Under the pieces are notes generated by a model that was not told the DNA's origin, ran no database searches, and saw only the letters and a list, made by a program, of their open reading frames with translations. The position numbers were made by a program, and so were the translations under genes. A stretch of 64,000 nt of DNA from VXYL01 sp963422285 (GTDB taxonomy: Bacteria > Pseudomonadota > Gammaproteobacteria > Pseudomonadales > Azotimanducaceae), in NCBI GenBank assembly GCA_963422285.2, contig CAXXJO010000001.1:124001-188000 (forward strand), in the 5' to 3' direction. This document shows positions 26,064 through 35,691 of this stretch, in pieces. How positions within the stretch are numbered: position 1 is the first letter of the stretch; each line of letters starts with the position of its first letter.

Positions 26064-28313
26064 TCAGAACTCGAACCGCAGCGTGGCGCTGGCGTTGAAT
26101 CCCGGCTGCGAGAACCGCAGCGGCGCATCGGTGCCGATGCCGGCGCTGTCGGCCCAGCGGATGTAGGTCTTGTCGGTCACGTTGAAAAGGCCGATGTTCA
26201 GCGCTAGGCGATTGGAGAAGTGGACATAGCCGATCGCATCCACCACGCCGTACCCCGCGGTGTCGAGACGCGGATCGTTCTGGTCGATGTCGCCGGCATC
26301 CTTGCCTTGCGCCAAGGTGCAGACGATTTCCGCGCCGAAACGACCGTCGGCGGTGCTGTAGGCGAGGCCGAGGACTGCGGTGAGCGGATCGACGCTGTTC
26401 AGCGGCTGCTTCGTTGCGCGATCCTCGCCGTCCGCGTAGGCGGCGGCGAAACGCAGCGAGGCGTTGCCCAGAGCCGGGCCGAGAACGCCGAGGCGCAACT
26501 CGCCGCCGAGTTCGACGCCTTGGATCGTCACCTCGTCGCGGTTGATAGATTGAAATGTCTGCAAGCCGTCGGCCGGGTCGATGCCGCCTCTGGCGGCGAA
26601 GGCCGGCGCCAAGACGAGCGGCTCGATGAAGTTGTCGTAGACGTTGCGGAACACGGCGACGCGAAGGCGGGCGTTGTCGGCAGAGAAACGCCAGCCCGCT
26701 TCCAGGCCCTGGCTGCGTTCGGACTCGAGGCCTGGGTTGGAGATGGTCTTGTAGCCGCCGACGAAGTTGGTGAAGCCGACGTTGACGTCGTCGTAGGGCG
26801 GCGTCCGGAACCCCTCGCTGTAGCGGGCGTACAGCGCCGTCGCCTCGGTTGCCGAGAATACCGCGCCGAGCTTGAAGGTCACTTCGGCATCGTCGTGGTC
26901 CGCAGGCAAGGGCGTACCGGGATTGCCCTCCAGGTAGAGCGCGTCGGCTTCGGCGCTGGCGTCGAAACGGTCGTAGCGCACGCCGGGCGCCAACACCAGC
27001 CGGCCGTCGAACAATTCCACCTCGTCCTGGACGAAGAAGCCGACTTGGCGGACCTCCGTAAGCGGGAAGTCCCGCGTCGGGAACAGGAAGAACTCCCGCA
27101 TCGGGCGGCCATCCGCGGCGAAGGTGCCGCCATCGCGCCGGCTGGCGGTGTCCGTCGCGTAGTAGTCGAAGCCGTAGGTCAGGTGATGCGCGCCGCCGGC
27201 AAGCGCGAACCGCTTGCCGGCCTGGACGTAGGCACCTTGGATTTCCTGCTCGAACAGGGAAAATCGTCGCCGGGTCTGGGAGACGGGGGCGCGCGTGGCG
27301 GGATCCATGGCCGTGCGGTCCTCGAAGGTGTTCTGGCCGGACTCCGAGGTCTGGCGGTAGAGCACGGCATCCACGGTGTCCGCGAAGCCGAGAGCGTCTT
27401 CGACGCGGTAGGCGGCGGACCAGCGCGTGCGCTGGCGCGTATCGCGGGCGTGGCGACGGTCCGTGGTGGCGCCGAAGAACGACATTCCGTAGTCCGACAG
27501 GACGCGGGTGTCCACTTCGTGGGAGAAATCGTCCACGGTCAGCGTCAGCGCATGGCCGCCGGCCACCTTGAAGCGCGCCTTCGCCGTGACATTGTCGCTG
27601 CCCACGCTTTGCGGGTCTGGTTGTTCCCGTGCCGGGCCTGTGCCGCCGACCGCGCCGGCGGTGGCGGTCTCGCTGCCGTCGCGGTTGGTGTAGCGCAGCA
27701 GCGCCGAGAACGGGCCGCCCGCGCCGGCGAGATTCAGCGAACCGACGGCGGCTGCGTCGGCGCTGGAATAGCCGAGCTTGACGCTGGCGTGGAGCGGCGT
27801 CTCGTCGTCCACATAGGCGTCCGGCCCGCGCGTGGACATGGCCACCACGCCGCCCAAGGCATCGCTGCCGTAGAGCGTGGAGATGGGACCGCGGGCGATC
27901 TCCACGCGGTCCAGACTGTCGAGTTCCACGAAGTCGCGGCGGGCGCTGAGCAACGGACCGAAGGAGAACTCTTCCGATACGCGCACGCCGTCCACCAAGG
28001 TCAGGACGCGATTGCCGCCGATGCCGCGAATGGCGAAGCCGCCAAGGCCGAAGCGGCTGCCGGTGCCGCCGACGCTGACGCCGGGTTCGAAACGCACCAG
28101 ATCCGCGATGTTGCGGGCCATCTCGCGCTCCATGTCCGCGGCGGTCTTGACGACGATGGTGGCAGCCACTTCGTCCAGGGAACGCTCCGTGCGCGTCGCC
28201 ACCACGGTGACGATTTCCGCCTCGTCCGCCTCCTCATCGGCGCCCTGCGCACCGACCAGCACGGTCGGCAGCGAGCAGATCAATACGGCAACCGGGCGCA
28301 AGCGTCGTTTCAT
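26064..28313 (-). CDS. TonB-dependent heme/hemoglobin receptor
   Basis: The 749-residue outer-membrane receptor has a signal peptide (MKRRLRPVAVLICSLPTVLV), the TonB box region (EIVTVVATRTERSLDEV), and a plug domain (GGFAIRGIGGNRVLTLVDGV; RVEIARGPISTLYGSDALGG). A 22-strand barrel follows, with YARYSEGFRTPPYDDVNVGF (the FRAP/NPNL region, here NPGLESERSQGLEAG) and a terminal Phe (ATLRFEF). FRxP and NPxL motifs are usual in heme receptors. It is the first gene of a heme operon with HmuTUV and a heme monooxygenase, under a Fur-box-like site. Confidence 0.93.
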   Translation of the reverse strand: MKRRLRPVAVLICSLPTVLVGAQGADEEADEAEIVTVVATRTERSLDEVAATIVVKTAADMEREMARNIADLVRFEPGVSVGGTGSRFGLGGFAIRGIGGNRVLTLVDGVRVSEEFSFGPLLSARRDFVELDSLDRVEIARGPISTLYGSDALGGVVAMSTRGPDAYVDDETPLHASVKLGYSSADAAAVGSLNLAGAGGPFSALLRYTNRDGSETATAGAVGGTGPAREQPDPQSVGSDNVTAKARFKVAGGHALTLTVDDFSHEVDTRVLSDYGMSFFGATTDRRHARDTRQRTRWSAAYRVEDALGFADTVDAVLYRQTSESGQNTFEDRTAMDPATRAPVSQTRRRFSLFEQEIQGAYVQAGKRFALAGGAHHLTYGFDYYATDTASRRDGGTFAADGRPMREFFLFPTRDFPLTEVRQVGFFVQDEVELFDGRLVLAPGVRYDRFDASAEADALYLEGNPGTPLPADHDDAEVTFKLGAVFSATEATALYARYSEGFRTPPYDDVNVGFTNFVGGYKTISNPGLESERSQGLEAGWRFSADNARLRVAVFRNVYDNFIEPLVLAPAFAARGGIDPADGLQTFQSINRDEVTIQGVELGGELRLGVLGPALGNASLRFAAAYADGEDRATKQPLNSVDPLTAVLGLAYSTADGRFGAEIVCTLAQGKDAGDIDQNDPRLDTAGYGVVDAIGYVHFSNRLALNIGLFNVTDKTYIRWADSAGIGTDAPLRFSQPGFNASATLRFEF

Positions 28314-28341
28314 GAAATCTCTCCTGAGCAGGTATTGTAAC

Positions 28342-28360
28342 GGTAAACATTCTCATTCGC
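28342..28360 (-). promoter_or_regulatory. Fur-box-like site upstream of the heme operon
   Basis: On the minus strand GCGAATGAGAATGTTTACC matches 13 of 19 positions of the consensus Fur box by my count. It lies about 30-48 bp upstream of the receptor start, where Fur would block transcription when iron is plentiful. AT-rich sequence around it fits a promoter. Confidence 0.6.
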
Positions 28361-28478
28361 GTTTGCAACAACAAAATTCGCCCGACGCGAAGCGACCGCG
28401 GTCGTGGTGCCGCGGATCATCGGCAGCCCGATGGCCGCGCCGCGCATGAACTAGAACGGCCGTCGTCGCGCCGGCGGC

Positions 28479-29660
28479 TCAGCGGATCGCGCCGCCGGTG
28501 CGCAGCGTGTCGATGGTCTGCCGAGACAAGCCGAAGCCGGCTAGCACGTCGTCGCTGTCCTGGCCGGGATCCGGCGCGGCTCGGTCGAAGCGATGCGGAT
28601 GCGGGAAGCGCGACAGGTTGATGGGTGAGCGGATGAGGTCCACGTCGCCGAGTTCCGCGTGCGCCGCCGGCTTCGCCATTCGCAGAAACCGCGCCTGCGG
28701 GTTGTCGAAGCCGCCCTGCACGTCGTTGATGGGGCCGCACGGCACACCGGCGGCGTTCAGCTTCTCCACGACGTCGTCCTGCGGCAGATCGGCGATGGCC
28801 GCTTCGATTTCGCGGTTCACCTCTTGCTTGCGGCGCCGCCGCTTGCCCGGCGAGTCGTAGCGCTCGTCGGCAAGCAGCGCATCCGCTCCCACTGCCGCGC
28901 AAAAGCTCCTCCACATCCGCTCGCCGGCCGCCGCGATGTTGACGCGGCCGTCCTTGCAGCGGAATGTGCCCATGGGCGTCGATGTCGGATGGTCGTTGCC
29001 TTGCTGGTCGGGCACTTCGCCGAGCATCGTGTAGCGAGCGCCTTGGAAGTCGAGCTTGTTGAGCATCGCTTCGAGCAGCGAGGTATGCACCCACTGGCCT
29101 TCGCCGGTCTTCTCCCGGTGCAGAAGCGCGAGCAGGATGCCCTGCCCCAGGAACATGCCCGCCGCGGTGTCGCTGATGGCGATGCCGACCCGCATGGGCC
29201 CTCGGCCCGGTTCGCCGGTAATGGACATCAGCCCGCTCATGCCCTGGACGATCTGATCGACGCCGGGCCGAGCGCAGTAGGGACCCTCCTGGCCGAAGCC
29301 GGAGATGCTGGCGTAGACAATGGCCGGATTGACGCCCTTGACGGTCTCGTAGTCCACCCTCAGGCGATGCTTCACCGCGGCGCGGAAATTCTCCACCACG
29401 ATGTCCGCCTGCGCCGCGAGCCGCAGGAGCAGCGCGTGCCCTTCGGGGTGCTTGAGGTCGATGCACAGGCTGCGCTTGTTGCGGTGCAGGTTCTGCTCGT
29501 CCGGGCCATGGCGCACACCGGTCATATTGCCGCCGATGGCGGGCGGCGGCTCGATCTTGACGACATCCGCGCCCCAGTCGGCGAGCAGCCGCACCGCCGT
29601 CGGCCCGGCGCGGGCGATGGTGAGATCGAGGACGGTGTAGCCAGCGAGCGGGCCGTTCAT
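28479..29660 (-). CDS. CaiB/BaiF family CoA-transferase
   Basis: This family III CoA-transferase (393 residues) begins MNGPLAGYTVLDLTIARAGP, continues RLLADWGADVVKIEPPPAIG, NKRSLCIDLKHPEGHALLLR, ADIVVENFRAA, YASISGFGQEGPYCARPGVD (the Asp region used as acyl carrier) and MSGLMSITGEPGRGPMRVG, with TGEGQWVHTSLLEAMLN later. Such enzymes move CoA between acids without a high-energy step. The exact substrate cannot be read from sequence. It stands between the heme operon and a divergent ATPase gene. Four further CaiB domains occur at 41-47 kb. Confidence 0.92.
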   Translation of the reverse strand: MNGPLAGYTVLDLTIARAGPTAVRLLADWGADVVKIEPPPAIGGNMTGVRHGPDEQNLHRNKRSLCIDLKHPEGHALLLRLAAQADIVVENFRAAVKHRLRVDYETVKGVNPAIVYASISGFGQEGPYCARPGVDQIVQGMSGLMSITGEPGRGPMRVGIAISDTAAGMFLGQGILLALLHREKTGEGQWVHTSLLEAMLNKLDFQGARYTMLGEVPDQQGNDHPTSTPMGTFRCKDGRVNIAAAGERMWRSFCAAVGADALLADERYDSPGKRRRRKQEVNREIEAAIADLPQDDVVEKLNAAGVPCGPINDVQGGFDNPQARFLRMAKPAAHAELGDVDLIRSPINLSRFPHPHRFDRAAPDPGQDSDDVLAGFGLSRQTIDTLRTGGAIR

Positions 29661-29761
29661 GGATGCACTCCGATGCAGGATGACTGTGGCAGACTACCTG
29701 TTCGCTGGTAGACTGCAAGCGGACCGCGCCCGCTCCGATCGGGCGGACGAGGCCGCCGCCC

Positions 29762-31079
29762 ATGGACCGCATCACCGTCAAGGACTATCGCTGCTTCCAC
29801 GGCGAGCAAACCGCCCGGCTGGCGTCGCTGACGCTCCTCGTCGGCGAAAACAGCACCGGCAAGACATCCTTCCTGGCGATGATCCGCGCCCTGTGGGAAG
29901 TCGCCTATCGCCACACGGTTCCGGATTTCAAGGAAGATCCCTACGACCTCGGCAGCTTCGACGAGATCGCCCACCATCAAGGCGGGCGCGGCAGCCGCGC
30001 CGACAGCTTTCAGGCCGGATTCCGCCGACGCTTGGGAAGCAGTCAAGACCGCAGCTTCTCCTTCGACGTGACCTTCGGCAAAGTCGGCACGGCACCCGTT
30101 CCCATCAAACGGTGCCTGGCAAGCGACGACCTGTCCGTGGATGCGACTCAGCATGGCGATGCGGTCGAGGTTGCCTTCGCAACCGCCAACGGCTCTTGGC
30201 AGCGTCGCGCCAGGGTGGATTTCGGCCCCCGTGATGACGCCACCCTGTTCCCGCTCCTGTCGCTTCGGCTCCTCACGCTGCACCTCGATATGGATGATCC
30301 TCAATCCCAGCCTCCGGACCCTATCGCCGTGCAGGGCATGCCGGAAATACAGCAGCTAGTCGGAGACGCGGAACTTCGATCCCGACCGCCGCTGTTCGCC
30401 AGCGCTCCAGTGCGCTCCAAGCCCCGCCGCACCTACGATCCGGCTCGGCCGGCACACGACCCGGAAGGGGACTACGTGCCGATGTACCTAGCCAACGTAT
30501 ACCTCCAGAACAAGAGAGCATGGGGCAAACTGAAAAGCCGACTCGAATAGTTCGGTGCAACCGCAGGCTTGTTCGACGAAATCTCCATCAAGCCGCTAGG
30601 AAGCAGGGAAAGCGAGCCCTTCCAAGTGCAAGTGAGAAAGTTTGGCCGGCAGCTGAAAGGACCTCACCGCAATCTCATCGATATGGGCTCCGGCGTCAGC
30701 CAAGTGCTGCCGGTGATCACCGAGCTGCTGCGCTCGGACGCGCCGTCGATCTTTCTCTTGCAGGCAACCGGAAGTGCATCTGCACCCCAGCGCCCAGGCC
30801 TCCCTCGGCAGCCTGTTCTGCGAAGCCGCGGCGGCCGACGGCTGCCTAGTGGTCGTGGAAACCCACAGCGACCACATGGTCAACCGCATTCGCATGGACG
30901 TGCGCGACGGTGCGGTGCCGTTGAAGCCGGAAGACGTTTCGATTCTCTACATCGAGCGCGACGCGCTCGATGTGCGCATCCACTCCCTGCGGCTGGACCA
31001 GGAAGGGAATGTCCTCGGCGCGCCGCCGAGCTACGGCCGGTTCTTCATGGCGGAGATGGAGAGGTCCTTGCGTCTCTGA
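29762..31079 (+). pseudogene. SMC/RecF-like AAA ATPase, broken by a stop codon and a frameshift
   Basis: The first part (29762-30550) starts MDRITVKDYRCFHGEQTARL with Walker A LLVGENSTGKTSFLAMIRAL. A TAG at 30548 follows KLKSRLE. The same frame continues FGATAGLFDEISIKPLG to MGSGVSQVLPVITELLRSDA (signature-like). An extra base near 30766 then shifts to the frame with QPEVHLHPSAQASLG and VVVETHSDHMVNRIRMDV, the Walker B and switch histidine of OLD/RecF-like ATPases. With both repaired it would be about 440 residues. The next gene is a PIN-like protein often paired with such ATPases; together they look like a dead defence or toxin pair. Confidence 0.8.
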
Positions 31080-31560
31080 TGCGCGCGATCATCGACAAGG
31101 ACGTCGTGCGCGAGGCATTCGGCCCCAAGCCGACGCCGGCTGGCAAGAAATTCCGCCAATGGCTCGACACGGGAAGTCGGCGCTTGGTTGTCGGCGGCAA
31201 GCTGCTCGACGAGATCGACGGCAATTCGAACTTCAAGCTTTGGCGACCAACCGCGGTTCAGTACGCAAGCTGATGCTCGTCAACGACGCATCGGTGGACG
31301 CCAAAGCCGAGGAGCCCTCAGCGGGGGAGCGCGAGGGGGCACCCCTCGCAAGAAGAGTTGCGGAAAGCGGGTTCCTGTGCGTCCAACGACCAGCGCATCG
31401 TCGCCCTGGCCCAGATCAGCGGCGCACGGCTGCTGTACTCCAACGACGGCGCATTGCGCCGCGACTTCAAGAACAGGAATCCGATCGACCAGCCAGGCGG
31501 CAAGGTGTACTCCACCCGCGTCACGACGGCATTCGGCCGCGGCCATCGACGGCTGCTGAA
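31079..31560 (+). pseudogene. PIN-like nuclease partner of the ATPase, broken by an insertion
   Basis: It starts at ATG 31079 (MRAIIDKDVVREAFGPKPTP), directly behind the ATPase, with RLVVGGKLLDEIDGNSNFKL next. After a stop near 31273 the family continues in other frames: DASVDAKAEE, then CASNDQRIVALAQISGARLL and YSNDGALRRDFKNR, GKVYSTRV. About 40 bp at 31314-31353 has no counterpart in the expected protein and contains GAGGGG-GCA-CCCCTC, an inverted repeat, so a small palindromic insertion probably broke the gene. The intact family would be an RNase-like PIN domain regulated by the ATPase; this copy is almost certainly dead. Confidence 0.7.
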
Positions 31561-31570
31561 CGACCGAAGC

Positions 31571-32315
31571 TTAGCGGCGCAGCAAAGCCCGAGATTGCGC
31601 TTGCAGCGCCCTGAGCGTCTCCGAATCCGGCAGCAGCTCGCGCCGTCGGCTTCGGTCGATGGGAAACTCGCGCTCCAGACGATCGTGGACCGCCAGCGAC
31701 TTCTCCCACTGCTCGTTGGCGTAGTACAGATCGGCGAGTACGGCCAGCCACTGCTCCAGAATCGCCGCGCCGCGCTCCTCCGCCGCCTGCATCGCTGCCT
31801 CGGCAACCACGACGGCTTGGGCGTGGTCCCCTACGTGGCCGTATGCCTGGGCGAGTTCCATCAAGGTCCCCGGCGGCGGCTCTACTGCCTCGCGCCACCA
31901 TGCGGCCAAGTGGCGCACCGCGTCCTGGTAGCGCTGCGCCAGGAAGCTGTAGTGACCGGCACCGAGCCGCGGTCACGACTTCCGGCGCCATGCCGCGGCC
32001 CGGCCGATGCGCGACGGCAGCGTAGTGGGCGGCGGCTTGCTGGTAGTCGGCCTTGCCGGCATAGGCCGAGCCGAGCAGGTAGTGGGTGGCGACGGCTTCG
32101 TCTGCGCTCTGGCGCTCTTGCAGGCGCAGCAGCACGTCGATGGCGCGATCGTACTGCTTCGCTTCCATGAGCCTCACGACCCGGCCCAGTTCGTCTGCAC
32201 GGCGCGGCTCGGGTGGCGCCGGTTCTGCCACCTTGCCAACTTCGGGCGTCGCGCAGCCGGCGATCAGCAGCGCGGCCAGAACGAGGCCGGAAAGCTGACT
32301 CCTCGCCACGGTCAT
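31571..32315 (-). pseudogene. TPR lipoprotein, frameshifted
   Basis: The ATG at 32315 overlaps the MFS stop (ATGA) and opens MTVARSQLSGLVLAALLIAG-C, a lipoprotein signal with lipobox IAGC. TPR-like helices follow (VVRLMEAKQYDRAIDVLLRL; ATHYLLGSAYAGKADYQQAA). Near 31965 the frame changes and the protein continues as GAGHYSFLAQRYQDAVRHLA, then LMELAQAYGHVGDHAQAVVV and VLADLYYANEQWEKSLAVHD to the end at 31571. One inserted or two missing bases explain the break. It would be an outer-membrane-anchored TPR adaptor of about 248 residues. It closes the TauD-PhyH-MFS operon. Confidence 0.75.
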
Positions 32316-33502
32316 CCCAGCCGCGTCCGCAGCCGGACGGAGCCCACCACGGCCTCGTTGCCCTCGGCGGGACGGGTCGGCACGTTCTGCGACAGCACCA
32401 GGGAACACAGCGCGAAGGCGGCGCCTACCAAGAACACCGCTTGGGGGGAAGCAAGCCACACGAAACCGAGCACGAAGGGCACGATCACCGCGGCGATGTG
32501 GTTGATAGTGAACGAGACGCCAGCGGTGGAGGCGATGTCGGCCGGGTCCGCGATCTTCTGGAAGTAGGTCTTGATGGCGATGGCCAGGGCGAAGAACATG
32601 TGATCGACGATGTACAGCCCGGCGGCGAAATAGGCGTTCTCAACGAACGCATAGGCAACGAAGACGCCGATCAGTCCGCAGTACTCCAGCGTCAGCGCAT
32701 GGCGCTCGCCGATGCGGCCGATCCAGGCTCCGATCTTCTCGGCAAAGACGAAGTTGAACAGGTGGTTGACCAGGAACAGCGCGGCGATGTTGGCCGCGGA
32801 GTAGCCGAACTTCTCCACCATCAGAAAGCCCGCGAAGACGACGAAGATCTGTCGTCGGGCACCGGAGAGGAACGTCAGTCCGTAGTACAGCCAATAACGC
32901 GAGCGCAGCACGAGCTGCTTGCGCTGGGGCGTCTTCGCCTTGAAGTGGGGAAACCGACCCAGCGCCAGCGCGACAAGCACCGCAGCACCGCCAGCGGCCA
33001 AGTAGATCCAGCGGTAGTCCAAGCGAAATACGTCGAGCGCCACGTACATTGCGCCAAAGGCCACCAGAGAGGTGGCCGAACCCACGGCAATCAACCGGCC
33101 GAGGATGCGCGGCGCTTCGTCCTTGGACAGCCATTGCAGAGACAGCGATTGGCGGATGGTCTCGAAGTAGTGGAATCCCACAGACATCAGCACGGCGGTG
33201 AAGTACAGGCCGTACTCGCTGGGAAAGAAGCCGGTAACCGCCACGCCAAGGCCGAACAGCGCCACAGCCGCCACGGCAAAAGTCTGCTCGCGCAGCACCA
33301 GGATGACGAATACTGCGGTGAAGGCGAGAAAGCCGGGCACTTCGCGCAAGCTCTGCAGGATGCCGATTTCGCGCCCGGTGAAGGCCGCCTGTTCGATGGC
33401 GAAGTTGTTGAGCAGTGCCTGCCAAGCGGCGAAGCCCAAAGGCATGGCCACGCTGGCCAGCACCAGGAAGCCCACCGGCGTTCGCCAGCGCCTAGGAATC
33501 AT
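32312..33502 (-). CDS. Major facilitator superfamily transporter
   Basis: This 396-residue protein has about twelve hydrophobic helices. Examples: FLVLASVAMPLGFAAWQALL, VPGFLAFTAVFVILVLREQT, IYLAAGGAAVLVALALGRFP, IAAVIVPFVLGFVWLASPQA. It fits an MFS permease, though without a family-specific signature I can name; the substrate is unknown. It lies 9 bp after the PhyH gene and overlaps the TPR lipoprotein gene, so it may import a substrate of, or export a product of, the oxygenases upstream. Confidence 0.85.
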   Translation of the reverse strand: MIPRRWRTPVGFLVLASVAMPLGFAAWQALLNNFAIEQAAFTGREIGILQSLREVPGFLAFTAVFVILVLREQTFAVAAVALFGLGVAVTGFFPSEYGLYFTAVLMSVGFHYFETIRQSLSLQWLSKDEAPRILGRLIAVGSATSLVAFGAMYVALDVFRLDYRWIYLAAGGAAVLVALALGRFPHFKAKTPQRKQLVLRSRYWLYYGLTFLSGARRQIFVVFAGFLMVEKFGYSAANIAALFLVNHLFNFVFAEKIGAWIGRIGERHALTLEYCGLIGVFVAYAFVENAYFAAGLYIVDHMFFALAIAIKTYFQKIADPADIASTAGVSFTINHIAAVIVPFVLGFVWLASPQAVFLVGAAFALCSLVLSQNVPTRPAEGNEAVVGSVRLRTRLG

Positions 33503-33511
33503 GGTATTGCC

Positions 33512-34348
33512 TCAGCCATCGTAGAAGCCGCGCGGATGCAGGCCCAGCAGGCGACCCTCGCGCTCGGAGTCGATGCGGGCTTCGGCGGCGGCATCGATAT
33601 GGTTGACGCTGCGCGTCGGCTTCACCCGCTGGGCGATATCCCGTCGGGCGTAGTGGACTTGCAGGAAGAAGCGTCCGCTATCGCCTTCCCTCGCGGGCAG
33701 ACGGCGATGCCAGACATCGGAAACGAACAGCGCGACATCGCCGGCCGCGGCGATCAGCGGCAATGGGCCTCGCCCTTGGCAGGCGAGCGTTTCGTCGGTG
33801 CGGCGATCCGACGGCGGCGGCTGGCCGCAAGTGTGGCTGCCGGGAATGACCGCGGTAGGGCCGCATTCCAAGGGGCAGTCGTCCAAGTAGATGTGAACAC
33901 CGATGGCGAACACCGGATAGGGAATCTCGGCCGGCCACGGAATCCCGGGCGGACGCGGGATGTGCGGCCCGGCGTCGATGTGCCAGCCTCCTCCGCCGTG
34001 ACGATGCTCCGCACCGGCTTGGTTGCGCCAACAGGTGTTAGCGATGATGTGGCAATCCTCGCCCAGCAGGGGCTCGATGACATCCAGGATCTCCCGCCGG
34101 GCCACCAGCTTCTGCGCTGCCGGGCTCTTGTTGAACATCTCGTAGCGGAAATCCTCGTCGTGGACCCGGGCGCGGCCATCCGGGGCCATGCTGTCGTAGA
34201 CGCCGGTGATTTCGTCGCGGACGGGCGCCCGCTCGCGAGCAGGCAGTACGCCGCGCAGCAGCGCGCAGCCGTCCCGCTCCAGTTCCCGACTGGCTGGCGG
34301 CGCCGGCTGCTCGCGGGGCAGCAGATAGCCTCCAACGCGCCTAAGCAT
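33512..34348 (-). CDS. PhyH-family Fe(II)/2-oxoglutarate dioxygenase
   Basis: This 278-residue protein (ATG at 34348, overlapping the TauD stop by 8 bp) has the PhyH layout: DGCALLRGVLPARERAPVRD, the iron motif WHIDAGPHI (HxD) near residue 122, YLDDCPLECGPTAVIPGSHT, and the second histidine in ALFVSDVWHRRLPAREGDSG with the 2-oxoglutarate arginine in RFFLQVHYARRD. It would hydroxylate a small organic substrate in the cytoplasm. The pairing with TauD and a transporter hints at catabolism or natural-product tailoring. Confidence 0.9.
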   Translation of the reverse strand: MLRRVGGYLLPREQPAPPASRELERDGCALLRGVLPARERAPVRDEITGVYDSMAPDGRARVHDEDFRYEMFNKSPAAQKLVARREILDVIEPLLGEDCHIIANTCWRNQAGAEHRHGGGGWHIDAGPHIPRPPGIPWPAEIPYPVFAIGVHIYLDDCPLECGPTAVIPGSHTCGQPPPSDRRTDETLACQGRGPLPLIAAAGDVALFVSDVWHRRLPAREGDSGRFFLQVHYARRDIAQRVKPTRSVNHIDAAAEARIDSEREGRLLGLHPRGFYDG

Positions 34349-35276
34349 CGATCTGCTCTACGGCGGGCGATGCCGCGGCGGCGATCGCGTCCTGGATGCT
34401 CCAAGGATTGTCGCCCTCCCCGGCCACCGTGGTGCGCTTCATCACCCGCGGCTGATCGAAGGGCCAGGGATGGCCGCGATGCAGTACGCAGCGGTTGTCC
34501 CAAACCGCCAAGTCGCCAGCGCGCCAGCGGTGGCGAAAGATGCGCGGCGGCTGGCAGGCATGCTCGACCAAGCGGCGCAGCAGCGCCTGCCCCGCTTCGA
34601 CCTTCATGCCGAGAATGCGGGATGCATGGCGGCCCAGGTAGAGGTTCTTGCGGCCGGTGGCCGGATGGGTGCGCACCACGGCATGCTCGACTGGCGGCAG
34701 CGCATCCCGTTCGCCGCGGGTGAGCAACTCCATGCCGCCGATCTTACCTTGAGACCAGGCATAGGAGTGAACCGCCACCAGCCCATCGAGCCGCACCTGG
34801 GTAGCCGCGTCCAAAGACTCCCAGGCGGCGCGCATATCCGCCCACTCGGTATCGCCGCCGGTAGCCGGCACTTCCACGGCCCGCAGCAGCGAGACCTTGG
34901 CACCCACTTTCTTGAACGACGAATCCGTATGCCAGCAGCGGTTGCCCTTGAGAAACAGGCCCAGGGTGTCGTCCGGCTTCGCTACCGCGCCATCCTTCGC
35001 CACATTGGACAGCAGCGAAATCTCCTGACGCTCGGCGCGCTGGGACAGCGTCCGCTCCAGGGGGCCGAAGCGACGGCTGACGGCAATGTGCTCCTGTTCC
35101 GTCAGATTCGCGCCCGGAAAGACGAGCACGGCGTATTCGTGCAAGGCATCCTCAACGGCCCGCCACTCGTTGGCGGCGAGCGCGTCCAGGCGCACCTCCG
35201 TCACCGTCGCGCCCAGGGTGGCGTCGCTGGCGGCGATCTTCACAGGGCTCCATCCCGCGTTCCCGAACCAGCGCAT
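34341..35276 (-). CDS. TauD/TfdA-family Fe(II)/2-oxoglutarate dioxygenase
   Basis: The TauD-type oxygenase shows ATVTEVRLDALAANEWRAVE, HEYAVLVFPGANLTEQEHIA and FGPLERT, the HxD iron motif in NRCWHTDSSFKKV, RAVEVPATGGDTEWADMRAA, and WDNRCVLHRGHPW with the distal histidine. TauD enzymes oxidise sulfonates, carboxylates or carnitine precursors; the substrate here is unclear. I start at ATG 35276 (MRWFGNAGWSPVKIA, 311 residues). The frame is open upstream with an ATG adding MDNRERVGS, but family length favours the shorter form. First gene of the TauD-PhyH-MFS-TPR operon. Confidence 0.88.
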   Translation of the reverse strand: MRWFGNAGWSPVKIAASDATLGATVTEVRLDALAANEWRAVEDALHEYAVLVFPGANLTEQEHIAVSRRFGPLERTLSQRAERQEISLLSNVAKDGAVAKPDDTLGLFLKGNRCWHTDSSFKKVGAKVSLLRAVEVPATGGDTEWADMRAAWESLDAATQVRLDGLVAVHSYAWSQGKIGGMELLTRGERDALPPVEHAVVRTHPATGRKNLYLGRHASRILGMKVEAGQALLRRLVEHACQPPRIFRHRWRAGDLAVWDNRCVLHRGHPWPFDQPRVMKRTTVAGEGDNPWSIQDAIAAAASPAVEQIDA

Positions 35277-35691
35277 TGTGCCATAGTCCACTTGCTCAGG
35301 GCTGCCCACCCGCTCACGGTTGTCCATCCACTCAAGCCTGTCCATACCGCCCGCGCCAGCCCATCGCGCATCGAGGCAGCTTGTTTGAAGGATCGACGCC
35401 GAGCCGCATCGAGAGCGAACCCGGCGCAAAGCGGCCGGTTGCGTCGGATAGCCCGTTCCGGCGACCGCAAACCTGCGATGTGAAATACTCACGCTACATC
35501 CGGAGGCGGCATGAAGGCGGCCAGCCCGGCACCCGCCGGCGCGAGGATGCCACCTTGATGGAGACCGCGACCAGCCGCGCGAGCGCCCGCAGGCATTAGG
35601 CCTCGCGTTCGGCGTCGCGCCCTTGCAGACAGTCGCCGGTTCGGTCAGACTGCCGCCTATTCATCGAGCCTTCATGCGGAGGATGAGCGTC

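Noticed and set aside
26220..28340. 706-codon plus-strand frame
   Set aside because: Antisense of the TonB-dependent receptor.
31358..32170. 270-codon plus-strand frame
   Set aside because: It begins in the PIN relic but then runs antisense to the TPR lipoprotein, so the length is artificial.
32213..34723. 836-codon plus-strand frame
   Set aside because: Antisense of the MFS and PhyH genes, both with clear family motifs.
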